Source: Trichodesmium sp050015995
Lineage (GTDB): Bacteria; Cyanobacteriota; Cyanobacteriia; Cyanobacteriales; Microcoleaceae
Direction of reading: 5' to 3'
DNA: 64,000 bases
Assembly (NCBI RefSeq): GCF_050015995.1
Contig: NZ_JBNHEP010000141.1
Coordinates: 1-64,000 of the forward strand
Shown here: in pieces, positions 34,801 through 42,800 of the stretch
Layout: each line of letters starts with the position of its first letter
Numbering within the stretch: position 1 is the first letter of the stretch
Notes under the pieces: generated by a model
The model's input: only the letters and a program-made list of their open reading frames with translations
What the model was told of the DNA's origin: nothing
Database searches by the model: none
Made by a program: the position numbers and the translations under genes

Positions 34801-37364
34801 TTTTAGAACAAGTCGAAAGGGGGTATTACTTTGGAAGAGTCGCACTAAATTTACTTCATAAATTAAATGTTCGGAAATTCAAGTGTATAACTTTACTTAT
34901 ATTTTGTACTTTTCTTCAGCATCATCGAGAATCACTAAGAGCAACAATAATCACTGCCAAAGAGGCTTATCTAGCAAGTATAGAAATTGGTGATTTTCTC
35001 TATGCTGGCTATAGCATAGTTCACTATTTTGTTGATAATTTATTTGCTGGAGTCGAGCTACAGGATTGGGAAACTGAAATTGAAAATTACTGTATTACCT
35101 TAGAGAATGTTAAGCAAAAATCAGCTCTAGCTTACCTGAGGATGCAACAACAAGTAGCCCATAACTTGAAGGAAATTATCGATCGACCGGATTTATTAAG
35201 CGGTGTTACTTACGATGAAAATTTGATGATTACTAAGTACAATGAGGATAATGATGTTAGTTCGCTCATTTTTATCTATGCTTATAAATTGATGTTAGCT
35301 TATCTGTTTTGTGACTATACAAATGCTTTAGATTATATTTTCAAAGCCGAAAGCTATTCAATTACAAAAGTAGGACAAATTCAGACTCCAGCTTTTCATT
35401 TTTATGCAGCATTAACCTACTTAAAGTTATACTCAGATCGGTCAGAAATTGAGAAAGATAACACTCTTGAAGCCGTAAAAAATCATCAAATTTATTTGGC
35501 GAAATGGGCGTATCATGCCCCGATGAATCATCAACATAAACTTGACTTGGTAGAAGCAGAAAAATACCGAATCTTAGGACAAAAAACTGAAGCAATTGAA
35601 TTTTATGATAAAGCTATTGCAGGTGCAAAAGAAAACGAATATATTCACGAAGAAGCATTAGCGAATGAATTAGCAGCTAAATTTTATCTCCATTGGGGAA
35701 AAGAAAAAGTTGCCACCGCATATATGCAAGAAGCTTACTACTGTTATGCACGGTGGGGATCGAAGGGGAAAGTTGCCTATTTAGAAGAAAAATATCCACA
35801 ACTACTAGAGGTTATTTTGCAACCAACTAACTCAGCGAGCGGATCTGAGGGAACAATCTCTAACAGCGCAACAAAAAGCTTCAATAAGACCACGAATGTC
35901 CAAAACTCAAATTTATTAGATTTTCCAGCAGTGATGAAAGCTGCCCAAGTTATTTCTGAGGAAATAGAGTTAGATAAACTTTTAGCCAGTCTGATGCAAG
36001 TTGCGATCGCCAATGGGGGTGCAGAAACTGGATTTTTAGTGATTCATCAACAAGCAGAATGGCTAGTTATAGCTAAAGCGAATCAAAACCATACAGAAAA
36101 CTTGCAAATTCCTCTTGCTCAATGTCAAGAATTACCTCAAAGTTTGATTTATTCTGTCATCAGAAGTAAAAAAATCGCAGTTTTTGATAACTTGAGTGCA
36201 ACATCTCAATTTGCAGGCGATCGCTACATTATTACCAAGCAACCCAGATCGGTTTTATGTACTCCTATTACCAAGCAAGGAAAATTAATTGCAATTTTGT
36301 ATTTAGAAAATAATCTGACAGTGGGAGCATTTACAAGCGATCGGATTGAAACATTGCAAATTTTAACTTCTCAAGCTGCAATATCAATTGAAAATGCTCG
36401 TTTGTATCAACAAGTAGAAAACTATTCTCAAACCTTAGAAGCAGAAGTAGAGAAAAAAACTGAAGCTTTAAGTCAAAAAGCTTTTGATTTAGAGCAAGCA
36501 TTAACAAATTTACAACAAACCCAAGCTCAATTAATTCAGAACGAAAAAATGTCTTCTTTGGGTCAGATGGTGGCAGGTGTTGCCCATGAAATTAACAACC
36601 CAGTCAATTTTATTTATGGCAATATTAAACCAGCAAGTGAATACGTTAATGACTTGTTAAATTTAATTACTGCTTATCAAAATACTTATCCGAAACCGAC
36701 GGCTGAAATTGAAGCAATAATTGACGATATAGATTTAGATTTTTTGGTAGAAGATTTGCCAAACTTGTTAGGTTCGATGCAAACTGGCTCAAAAAGAATT
36801 CGAGATATTGTAGCCTCGTTGCGGAATTTTTCTAGGTTGGATGAATCTCAAATCAAAAAAGCAGATATCCACGAAGGTATTGAATCTACTTTGCTAATTT
36901 TACAACATCGGTTGCACAGTTTTGAAGAGGAAAGTTGTGGGATAAAATATCCAGAAATAAAGGCGATTAAAAATTACGGAAAACTACCATTAGTTACTTG
37001 TTATCCCAATCAGTTAAATCAAGTATTTTTGAATATTCTGAATAATGCTATTGATGCTTTGAATGAAGTTAGTATTCAGGGAAAAAATCCCGATCTTACT
37101 CCTACTCTTACAATTACGACAGCAATAACTGAAAGTCGATTCATTGAAATAAAAATTGCTGATAACGGCCCAGGAATTCCACCAGAAATTGTTAATAAAA
37201 TCTTCGACCCATTTTTTACTACGAAACCAGTAGGTTCGGGTACTGGTTTGGGATTATATATTAGCTATCAAATTGTAGTTGAGCGTCATTCCGGAGAGCT
37301 AATTTGTGTTAGTAATTTGGGTCAAGGAACGGAGTTTATTATTAAGGTGCCAATGGATAATTGA
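31827..37364 (+). CDS. Hybrid Ser/Thr kinase - AAA ATPase - GAF - histidine kinase
   Basis: 1845 residues. (1) Ser/Thr kinase domain, ~1-270: V-I-K-L-L, H-K-D-I-K-P-A-N-I, L-I-D-F-S-I-A-S, Y-I-S-P-E-Q-T. (2) AAA_16-type ATPase, ~310-600: Walker A G-F-S-G-I-G-K-T near 357, Walker B L-V-I-F-L-D-D-L-Q-W. (3) Long helical TPR-like region, ~740-1330. (4) GAF domain, ~1385-1540. (5) Histidine kinase: H-box G-V-A-H-E-I-N-N-P near 1584 and ATPase lid motifs D-N-G-P-G-I-P and G-T-G-L-G-L-Y. A common cyanobacterial multi-domain sensor type, cytosolic, ligand unknown. No response regulator is adjacent. A palindromic DNA repeat is translated in the linker at ~328-350. Confidence 0.95.
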   Translation: MIPNLPNYQIAEQLYAGTRTLVYRGIRRSDEQPIVIKLLRNKYPNFNEIVQFRNQYTIAQNLDFPNIIKPLSLEVYGNGYALIMEDFGGISLSNYLQIATDKNHQYKYLPLTEFLEIAIPLTEALHYLYQNRVIHKDIKPANILINPHTKQIKLIDFSIASLLPRETQEIQNPNILEGTLAYISPEQTGRMNRGIDYRSDFYSLGVTFYELLTGKLPFVSEDAMELLHFHLAKQPIEIHEINSQISPILSKFVSKLMAKNAENRYQIALGIKHDLEKCLTQLQQTGKISYFELGKRDISDRFIIPEKLYGREKEVDRLLDAFERVSNSPQTPLSKEKISPQSPLTKGGGAELMLVAGFSGIGKTAVINEVHKPIVRQQGYFIQGKYDQFNRNIPFSAFVQAFRDLMGQLLSESEAKIEIWKINILAAVGDNGQVLIDVIPELENIIGKQPPPIELSGTAAQNRFNLLFQKFVKVFTRKEHPLVIFLDDLQWADSASLNLLKLLLQDTEYLLLLGAYRDNEVSPVHPLILMVNEIVKTEGVVNTITLAPLIESDLNQLVADTLNCELSLAQPLTKLVYQKTKGNPFFATQFLKALYEDKLIIFNWNIQHWECDIAQVKALAITDDVVEFMALQLEKLPIETQEIIKLAACIGAGFDLQTLAIVSERSEINTATFLWKALQEGLILPVSDVYKFYQLEVNDNFSSEDENSQKQNAKYRFLHDRVQQAAYSLIPDEKKQVTHLKIGQLLQKNLSEKEQEEKLFDIVGHFNLGIELIIQPKERETLAKLNLTAAQKARNSTAYIAARTFVKTGLNLLPKNCWKTQYELTLNLYVTATETAYLNGQFEEMETMAALVLESTKTILDKVKIYEIKINALTAKTEILEALAVGQEALEKLEITFPLEADEAFIDKTLQTLEKQLQGKQIEELINLPVMSEPRIIAGMELLAMLFPPIHQAKPTLLPLLGATMVSLSLEFGNTSASSIGYVTYGLMLSSFLEQVERGYYFGRVALNLLHKLNVRKFKCITLLIFCTFLQHHRESLRATIITAKEAYLASIEIGDFLYAGYSIVHYFVDNLFAGVELQDWETEIENYCITLENVKQKSALAYLRMQQQVAHNLKEIIDRPDLLSGVTYDENLMITKYNEDNDVSSLIFIYAYKLMLAYLFCDYTNALDYIFKAESYSITKVGQIQTPAFHFYAALTYLKLYSDRSEIEKDNTLEAVKNHQIYLAKWAYHAPMNHQHKLDLVEAEKYRILGQKTEAIEFYDKAIAGAKENEYIHEEALANELAAKFYLHWGKEKVATAYMQEAYYCYARWGSKGKVAYLEEKYPQLLEVILQPTNSASGSEGTISNSATKSFNKTTNVQNSNLLDFPAVMKAAQVISEEIELDKLLASLMQVAIANGGAETGFLVIHQQAEWLVIAKANQNHTENLQIPLAQCQELPQSLIYSVIRSKKIAVFDNLSATSQFAGDRYIITKQPRSVLCTPITKQGKLIAILYLENNLTVGAFTSDRIETLQILTSQAAISIENARLYQQVENYSQTLEAEVEKKTEALSQKAFDLEQALTNLQQTQAQLIQNEKMSSLGQMVAGVAHEINNPVNFIYGNIKPASEYVNDLLNLITAYQNTYPKPTAEIEAIIDDIDLDFLVEDLPNLLGSMQTGSKRIRDIVASLRNFSRLDESQIKKADIHEGIESTLLILQHRLHSFEEESCGIKYPEIKAIKNYGKLPLVTCYPNQLNQVFLNILNNAIDALNEVSIQGKNPDLTPTLTITTAITESRFIEIKIADNGPGIPPEIVNKIFDPFFTTKPVGSGTGLGLYISYQIVVERHSGELICVSNLGQGTEFIIKVPMDN
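32806..32876. repeat. C-run/G-run repeat inserted in frame in the kinase gene
   Basis: CCCCCCTTAGTAAGGAG and CCCCCCTTACCAAGGGGGG, the same family as at 1372 and 3885, encode S-P-Q-T-P-L-S-K and S-P-Q-S-P-L-T-K-G-G-G in the linker between kinase and ATPase. Confidence 0.85.
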
Positions 37365-37382
37365 TAGCTGAATAACAAAAAA

Positions 37383-37535
37383 AATTGTAGGGGCGGGTTT
37401 TTTTCAGTTATCAGTTATCAGTGTGATGTGTAGGGGCGGGTTTTTTCAGTTATCAGTTATCAGTTATCAGTTATCAGTGCGATGTGTAGGGGCGGGTTTT
37501 TTCAGTTATCAGTTATCAGTTACCGGAACCGAACC
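37383..37535. repeat. GTAGGGGCGGGTTTTTT + CAGTTAT tandem block
   Basis: Three copies of GTAGGGGCGGGTT followed by CAGTTAT heptamers. No gene. Confidence 0.85.
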
Positions 37536-37904
37536 TAATCTTAAGTTTGATCGCACTTAGCGGTTTAATGCTAGGCAGCAAAAGAAAGACCAAAGGCTAA
37601 AAAGAAGAAGAGAGGGGAAGTTCAAACCTTCTCTTTTTTTCTCAACGATACCTGGCACGAGGAGAAGTCAAGAAGTTTGAACTCAGAAGTTTTTCTGCTG
37701 AGAGGAATATTGAGCAAAGTTCCCAAAACAAAAGTATCCCCCGGTCAAATTCCCTTACCATTTTTGATAGAAAAAATTGTATTGATAGAAATTCCAGCAA
37801 TAGCTGAGACAGCGATAAATTTTATTAAAGCGAATCGTTTTCCCGATTATTCTGTGGGTTGGTAGAGGCGTTTTTTTTTCAGTTATCAGTTATCAGTTAT
37901 CAAT

Positions 37905-38725
37905 GCGATTTGTAGGGGCGGGTTTAGCCGGAAACCTTGGTACATGATATTAATTTATCTAAACCCGCCCCGCTTTCAACCTGATATTGGGTAATGCTGA
38001 TATTGATAACTACGCGTTACGGGGGGGCGAGTTTATTTGATTTGGGGTGATTTCCATTAATTTAACGCGGAACCCNNNNNNNNNNNNNNNNNNNNNNNNN
38101 NNNNNNNNNNNNNNNNNNNNNNNNNNNNNNNNNNNNNNNNNNNNNNNNNNNNNNNNNNNNNNNNNNNNNNNNNNNGCCCCTACCTCATCAACGTTAAAAA
38201 ATCCTAGGGGCGGGTTTCACCAAAAATCTGATTATAACTGATTGATTTATGTTAACCCTGCCCCGCTTTCAACCCGATCAATGGTAATGCTGATATTGAT
38301 TGAACGGGGAATGGGGGCTGGTTTATTTGATTTGGGGTGATTTCCATTAACTTAACGCGGAACCCGCCCCTACCTCATCAACGTTAAAAAATCCTAGGGG
38401 CGGGTTTCACCAAAAATCTGGTGATAACTGATTGATTTATGTTAACCCGCCCCGCTTTCAACCTGATATTGGGTAATGCCGATCTTGATGACTACGGGTA
38501 CGGGGGGCGGGTTTATTTGATTTAGGGTGATTGCCATTAATTTAACGTGGAACCCGCCCCTACATCCGTTAAAAATTTGTAGGGGCGGGTTTCACCAAAA
38601 ATCTGATTATAACTGATTGATTTATGTTAACCCGCCCCGTGCATAATATCGCCTGGGGGTGGGTTTATTTGATTTGGGGTGATTGCCATTAATTTAACGT
38701 GGAACCCGCCCCTACATCCGTTAAA
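37905..38725. repeat. ~185-190 bp tandem array (GGGGCGGGTTT repeats)
   Basis: About four copies of a unit running from AGGGGCGGGTTTCACC through TTATGTTAACCCGCCCCG and GGGTTTATTTGATTTGGGG to GGAACCCGCCCCTAC. Units start near 37915, 38206, 38396 and 38580. Opposed GGGGCGGGTT/AACCCGCCCC words make strong hairpins. A 100 N gap at 38076-38175 is inside. Confidence 0.9.
38076..38175. other. Scaffold gap (100 N)
   Basis: Exactly 100 N within the GC-rich array. Confidence 0.99.
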
Positions 38726-38765
38726 AAGCTGTAAGATAATTCAAAAGTTCAACTCATAACTGATT

Positions 38766-40760
38766 TCACGGAACTTGCCAAATTTTAATCGTTTTATCAT
38801 TACTCCCACTGGCTAAACTTCTACCATCCTGACTAAACACTACCGAAAATACATCACTAGCATGACCATTAAGGGTTTCCAACAATTCCCCAGTAATAGC
38901 ATCCCATAAATTAATACTGCCATTGCGATATCCACTGGCAACTATTTTGCCATTCGGACTAAATGCCACCGACAAAACATCACTCATACCATACTTCAAA
39001 TTTTGTATGGGTGTCGAAATAAGCTCCCCTCCATAAACCTGCCATAACTTAATCGTGCCATCCCTACTACCACTCGCTAATACTCCACCATCTGGACTAA
39101 AACTTAGCGATCGCACCCAGTCTGAATGACCCTTAACTGAAAATAACTCTTTCGCCTTTTGCAAATCCCATATTTTAATAGTTTGGTCGCGACTGCCACT
39201 TGCCAAAATTCCACCATCTTGATTAAAAGCAACAGTATAAACCCGGTCTTCATGTCCGACCAAACTAAACCAGCGCTTTGCCTTCTGCAAATTCCAAATT
39301 TCAATAGTTTTATCCCTACCTCCACTTGCCAACATTTGATTATCCGGACTAAACGCTACCGTATCCACCCAGTCAGAATGACCGATAAGAGTAAACCAAC
39401 GTTTGCCTTTTTTCATATCCCAAATTTCAATAGTTTTATCCCGACTCCCACTCGCCAACATTTCCCCATCTTGACTAAACGCCACTGTTTGTACAGAGTC
39501 ACCATGACCAGTAAGAGTAAACCAACGTCTACCTTTTTTCATATCCCAAATTTCAATAGTTTTATCCCGACTAGCACTCGCCAAAGTTTCCCCATCCGGA
39601 CTAAATGCTACTGAGTTTACCGAGTCAAAATGTCCGGTCAAAGTCAAGACACATTTCCAGGTTGACTGTTGTGGTTGGGGAATAACAGTTGGTTGCACAA
39701 CATGAGGCGGTGCAGTAATAGAATTTGTGGGTTGTTTTGTTTGCGGTTTCGGAGGTTGGTATGTTGGTATAGGTGGTCTGGTAGGAGTTGGAGATGGTGT
39801 TGGTCTTCTGGTTGGGGATGGTGTGGGTGGAGAAATATTAGGGAGAGTAGGGAGTTTCACGTCTGGGTTTAATTCTTTCATTACTTCCGCAGCAGACTGG
39901 TAACGCATTTTGGGATTAGTTGCCAACATTTTATCAAGAATTCTCCCTAACATACTATTAATAGATTGACTTAAATAATCTCGCCATACCCATTTATCTT
40001 TCATTACATCAAATAGATCGAAAGGAGAGACTTGAGTCAACAAATAAATACAAGTTACTCCCAAACTATAGATATCGCTGGCAAAAATAGCATGACCTCT
40101 AACTTGTTCTGGAGCGACATATTCTGGACTACCAATTATTGTTCCAGGCTGCATTAAAGAAGTTCCGGTAATAACTTTAGCTGCACCAAAATCAACTAAG
40201 ACTAATTTATTAGTATTAGTCATCCATCCAGTAGTTTGTGGAATAGAACTACGACGAATAATATTTTCTGGTTTTATATCCCGATGAATTACTCTATATT
40301 CGTGAATAAACTGTAAAACTGGTAATAATTCATTCAAGATTTGTTTAATTTGATTACTATCAAACGGACCCTTTTTTATTGACTCTTCAGCTAAATTAGA
40401 ACCGTCGATAAATTCTTGTACTAAATATTGATTATTATCCTGTTCAAAGTGAGCTAATAATTCGGGAATTTGTGGATGTTGACCAAGTTCATCTAATCTA
40501 ACTGCCTCTTGTTGAAATAACTCGGCAGCCTTTTTTGGGTCGCCAGTATTTTGAGGTAAAAATTGTTTAATTACACAAGGGGGATGAGAAGGTTTATCTT
40601 CATCTACGGCAAAAAAGGTTCTACCAAAACCACCCCTACCGATAGGTTTAATGGGGCGATATCTTTCTCTCAGCAGCAATTTTGACCCACAAGCGAGGCA
40701 ATATAATGTCCCTTCAGAATTTTGGGGATTTTGACATTGAGGATTTAAGCAATAACTCAT
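38766..40760 (-). CDS. Ser/Thr protein kinase with zinc ribbon and seven WD40 repeats
   Basis: 664 residues. Residues 1-28 hold a C-x4-C ... C-x2-C zinc ribbon (C-L-N-P-Q-C; C-L-A-C-G). The kinase domain is ~34-290: I-G-R-G-G-F-G-R-T-F, V-I-K-Q-F, H-R-D-I-K-P-E-N-I, V-D-F-G-A-A-K, S-P-E-Y-V-A-P-E-Q. A Pro/Thr-rich linker (~300-370) precedes seven WD40 units (G-H-x-D-x-V-x-x-V-A-F-S, L-A-S-G-S-x-D-x-T-I-x-I-W), enough for one complete propeller. All kinase catalytic residues look intact. A common cyanobacterial kinase class; targets unknown. Confidence 0.96.
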   Translation of the reverse strand: MSYCLNPQCQNPQNSEGTLYCLACGSKLLLRERYRPIKPIGRGGFGRTFFAVDEDKPSHPPCVIKQFLPQNTGDPKKAAELFQQEAVRLDELGQHPQIPELLAHFEQDNNQYLVQEFIDGSNLAEESIKKGPFDSNQIKQILNELLPVLQFIHEYRVIHRDIKPENIIRRSSIPQTTGWMTNTNKLVLVDFGAAKVITGTSLMQPGTIIGSPEYVAPEQVRGHAIFASDIYSLGVTCIYLLTQVSPFDLFDVMKDKWVWRDYLSQSINSMLGRILDKMLATNPKMRYQSAAEVMKELNPDVKLPTLPNISPPTPSPTRRPTPSPTPTRPPIPTYQPPKPQTKQPTNSITAPPHVVQPTVIPQPQQSTWKCVLTLTGHFDSVNSVAFSPDGETLASASRDKTIEIWDMKKGRRWFTLTGHGDSVQTVAFSQDGEMLASGSRDKTIEIWDMKKGKRWFTLIGHSDWVDTVAFSPDNQMLASGGRDKTIEIWNLQKAKRWFSLVGHEDRVYTVAFNQDGGILASGSRDQTIKIWDLQKAKELFSVKGHSDWVRSLSFSPDGGVLASGSRDGTIKLWQVYGGELISTPIQNLKYGMSDVLSVAFSPNGKIVASGYRNGSINLWDAITGELLETLNGHASDVFSVVFSQDGRSLASGSNDKTIKIWQVP

Positions 40761-40872
40761 ATTAACAAGATTAGGCTACTATGTCTATGTTAATTTAGGG
40801 AGTAGGGAGTAGGGAGTAGGGAGTAGGGAAGATGGAGAATAGGACAGAGCTGTTTCATTCTGGCAAAAAGCA

Positions 40873-40915
40873 GAGTGTGGGAAGTGTGGGGAGTGTGGGG
40901 AGTGTGGGGAGTAAG
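40873..40915. repeat. G-rich tandem (GTGTGGGGA)
   Basis: Four copies of a 9-10 bp unit, same family as 5353-5430. Confidence 0.85.
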
Positions 40916-40973
40916 AAACTTCCAAAAAGTTGATTCAATACTTCCCCTTCGACAATTCTCCATTGTCAGTATT

Positions 40974-41579
40974 TTAAATTGGCATAATGTCGTCAAGTCG
41001 CAATTGTAAATCAGGAAATATATAAGAATAAATAGGCTCTCCCAAACGATATTGTGTTTGCTGATAGACACCATTCACTAACTGGCAAATTGTGAAAGTA
41101 GGTTGTTTCGGATTACCAATAAATTGCAAACCACCCAAGCCCATAAAATCCACAATCCAATATTCTGAAATATTTAAAAAAGCATATTCTTCTACTTTTC
41201 TAGCATAATCATCTTGCCAATTTGTACTAACAACTTCTGCAACAAGTTTGATGGTACTACCGTTACAAATTACTGATTCTTTTTGCCAAAGAGGTTCTTT
41301 AATTAATTCTGATTTATCTAAAACAATCACATCAGGACATAGGGCAGTTGCTTCAGCAAATAGGGGTTGGACTAAACAATTTTTCGGAATCAACCAGTTG
41401 AAATTATTCCGAAAAATTTCAACATAAATTCTACCAGCAATACTCCCAGCAACAGCTTCGTGAGGACCAGTAGGCTGCATCTCTCTTAGTTCTCCGTCAA
41501 TGAGTTCATAGTTTGTATTATCTCCATATTGGGTAATAAATTCTTCAAAGCTTAGTTGTTTGGATGAAGTATAGGTCAT
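40974..41579 (-). CDS. Uma2/DUF820 family protein
   Basis: 201 residues. L-S-F-E-E-F-I-T-Q-Y and Y-E-L-I-D-G-E-L at the start, C-P-D-V-I-V-L-D, L-V-A-E-V-V-S-T-N-W, D-Y-A-R-K-V-E-E-Y and Y-W-I-V-D-F fit the Uma2 nuclease fold with the acidic and Glu residues in place. It is a different subgroup from the 18210 gene. The start codon is again preceded directly by a CAGTTAT run (41580-41600). Confidence 0.9.
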   Translation of the reverse strand: MTYTSSKQLSFEEFITQYGDNTNYELIDGELREMQPTGPHEAVAGSIAGRIYVEIFRNNFNWLIPKNCLVQPLFAEATALCPDVIVLDKSELIKEPLWQKESVICNGSTIKLVAEVVSTNWQDDYARKVEEYAFLNISEYWIVDFMGLGGLQFIGNPKQPTFTICQLVNGVYQQTQYRLGEPIYSYIFPDLQLRLDDIMPI

Positions 41580-41708
41580 TTCAGTTATCAGTTATTAGTT
41601 AATAGTTATGAGTTATAGTAGTCGCCATTATTGTTAGTAGTATTGAACTGAGACCTCTAAAAATGTAGTTTGGGTTGAGGAACGAAACCTAACTTAAGCT
41701 TATTACGA

Positions 41709-42036
41709 CTATTTGAGATATTTTTTAATAAAAGCATCTGGAGTTAAGCACTCAAAATCAGCGATTGCTTTAATTAGTTTTCTATTAGAAGAGACAAAAC
41801 AATCTGTTGACCCAAACTTAGCTGTAAGAAAAACTTCTATATCTTCTGTGGGGATATTTCCTGTTGAATTAATTTCTTTTGAGAGATTGCGCCACTCCGC
41901 ATCAGGGGTAACATAAAAGATGTTTAGATTTGACCAAATAAGACCAAGAACTAGACCTGCTTTGTCTTTATTCCATAAATATTTACCCACTCGCCGGATT
42001 TGGTCAATTAACTCAGGAGACAAAATAATTTCAGCA
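41709..42036 (-). pseudogene. C-terminal part of a PIN-domain toxin gene split by a MITE
   Basis: Reads I-A-E-I-I-L-S-P-E-L-I-D-Q-I-R-R-V-G-K, then P-T-E-D-I-E-V-F-L-T-A-K-F, D-C-F-V-S-S-N-R-K-L and L-T-P-D-A-F-I. These are the later acidic residues of a PIN nuclease. The first residues of this ORF come from the inserted element. The N-terminal part with the first catalytic Asp is at 42155-42274. Confidence 0.8.
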
Positions 42037-42168
42037 ATTAACAATTAATAATTACTCCTTCTTTAAAGAAGGGGATTGACACTTACGGAAAAATCAAAAT
42101 TTTTCCCCTATCCAAGGAGAGGCTTTAAACCTTAAATTATTTAATTATTAATTATTAATTATTAATTA
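42037..42168. mobile_element. MITE inserted in the PIN gene (family shared with 63672-63782)
   Basis: Ends are built of AATTATTAATT words. The interior on the minus strand reads GGTTTAAAGCCTCTCCTT ... GTCAATCCCCTTCTTTAAAG. The same order and words occur in the element at 63672-63782. Exact ends are uncertain by a few bases. Confidence 0.75.
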
Positions 42169-42274
42169 TTTGGTAACCTATAGACTCAAGAATTTTTGCC
42201 TCATCTGAATTAACTTCTTGAATGCCGATTATATAAACATTTGTATCAAGACATAAACGTTTGATTTTAGACAT
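42155..42274 (-). pseudogene. N-terminal part of the split PIN-domain toxin gene
   Basis: ATG at 42274 overlaps the antitoxin stop (TAATG). It reads M-S-K-I-K-R-L-C-L-D-T-N-V-Y-I-I-G, with the first PIN aspartate, through E-S-I-G-Y, then runs into the MITE and stops after 39 codons. Confidence 0.8.
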
Positions 42275-42510
42275 TATTTTACTCTATCTTTTTCCTGAAG
42301 CATTTCTAACTTAACCTTTTTAATTAGATCGAGTATTTTTTCCTGAGAATCATATCCTTTAGCTTTTGCTATTTCCCGCATAATCTCAAATTCATCTGGC
42401 TCATTTTTGGCAACAAGAATAATGTCTATTTCGTCATTACTAAACTCTGGAGGAACAGTAATTTTTACTTCTCCATTTTTCACTGTTCCTTTTGTTTGTA
42501 TAATTCTCAT
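42274..42510 (-). CDS. Antitoxin-like protein paired with the broken PIN toxin
   Basis: 78 residues. N-terminal I-I-Q-T-K-G-T-V-K-N-G-E-V-K-I-T-V-P-P-E resembles the short DNA-binding strand of VapB/AbrB-type antitoxins (a gene-start 'x-x-G-x-V-x-x-G'). The rest is charged and helical. It overlaps the toxin start by one base. It may now be an orphan antitoxin because the toxin is disrupted. Confidence 0.7.
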   Translation of the reverse strand: MRIIQTKGTVKNGEVKITVPPEFSNDEIDIILVAKNEPDEFEIMREIAKAKGYDSQEKILDLIKKVKLEMLQEKDRVK

Positions 42511-42632
42511 CCCATACCTCTTTTTTCTTACTGATAATATTTGATATACAGAGCTTGTTCTTTGGGCAGCAGTTCCTCAAAAACAATAAAGCCTTAAAAC
42601 ATAAACGTTTTAAGACTGTATAATACAAAAAG

Positions 42633-42706
42633 GGCGAACGATGGGACTCGAACCCACGAATGGTGGAACCACAAACCACTGCCTTAACCACTTGGCCACG
42701 CTCGCC
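42633..42706 (-). tRNA. tRNA-His (GTG)
   Basis: The minus strand folds as a tRNA: G-1 pairing with C73, acceptor GCGAGCG/CGTTCGC (one G-T), D arm GCC/GGC, anticodon loop TTGTGGT with anticodon GTG, and T arm GTGGG-TTCGAGT-CCCAT. The extra 5' G opposite C73 is the hallmark of tRNA-His. One T-T mismatch closes the anticodon stem. CCA is not fully encoded. Confidence 0.95.
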
Positions 42707-42800
42707 GTGAATTTTTTCTTACAGTTTATTAATATAGCACTACCAAATTATATTTGTAAACCCCCTTGACAAAAATATAAAATCTAAAACTTCCCCATCA

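Noticed and set aside
37677..37865. 62-codon frame between repeat arrays
   Set aside because: It starts at TTG, has no ribosome-binding site or recognisable domain, and is embedded in repeats. I could not support it as a gene.
37905..38725. ~190 bp array as a CRISPR
   Set aside because: The whole unit is repeated with no unique spacers, and no cas gene is present.
39159..39614. 151-codon plus-strand frame
   Set aside because: It is antisense to the WD40 repeats; its periodicity mirrors the propeller.
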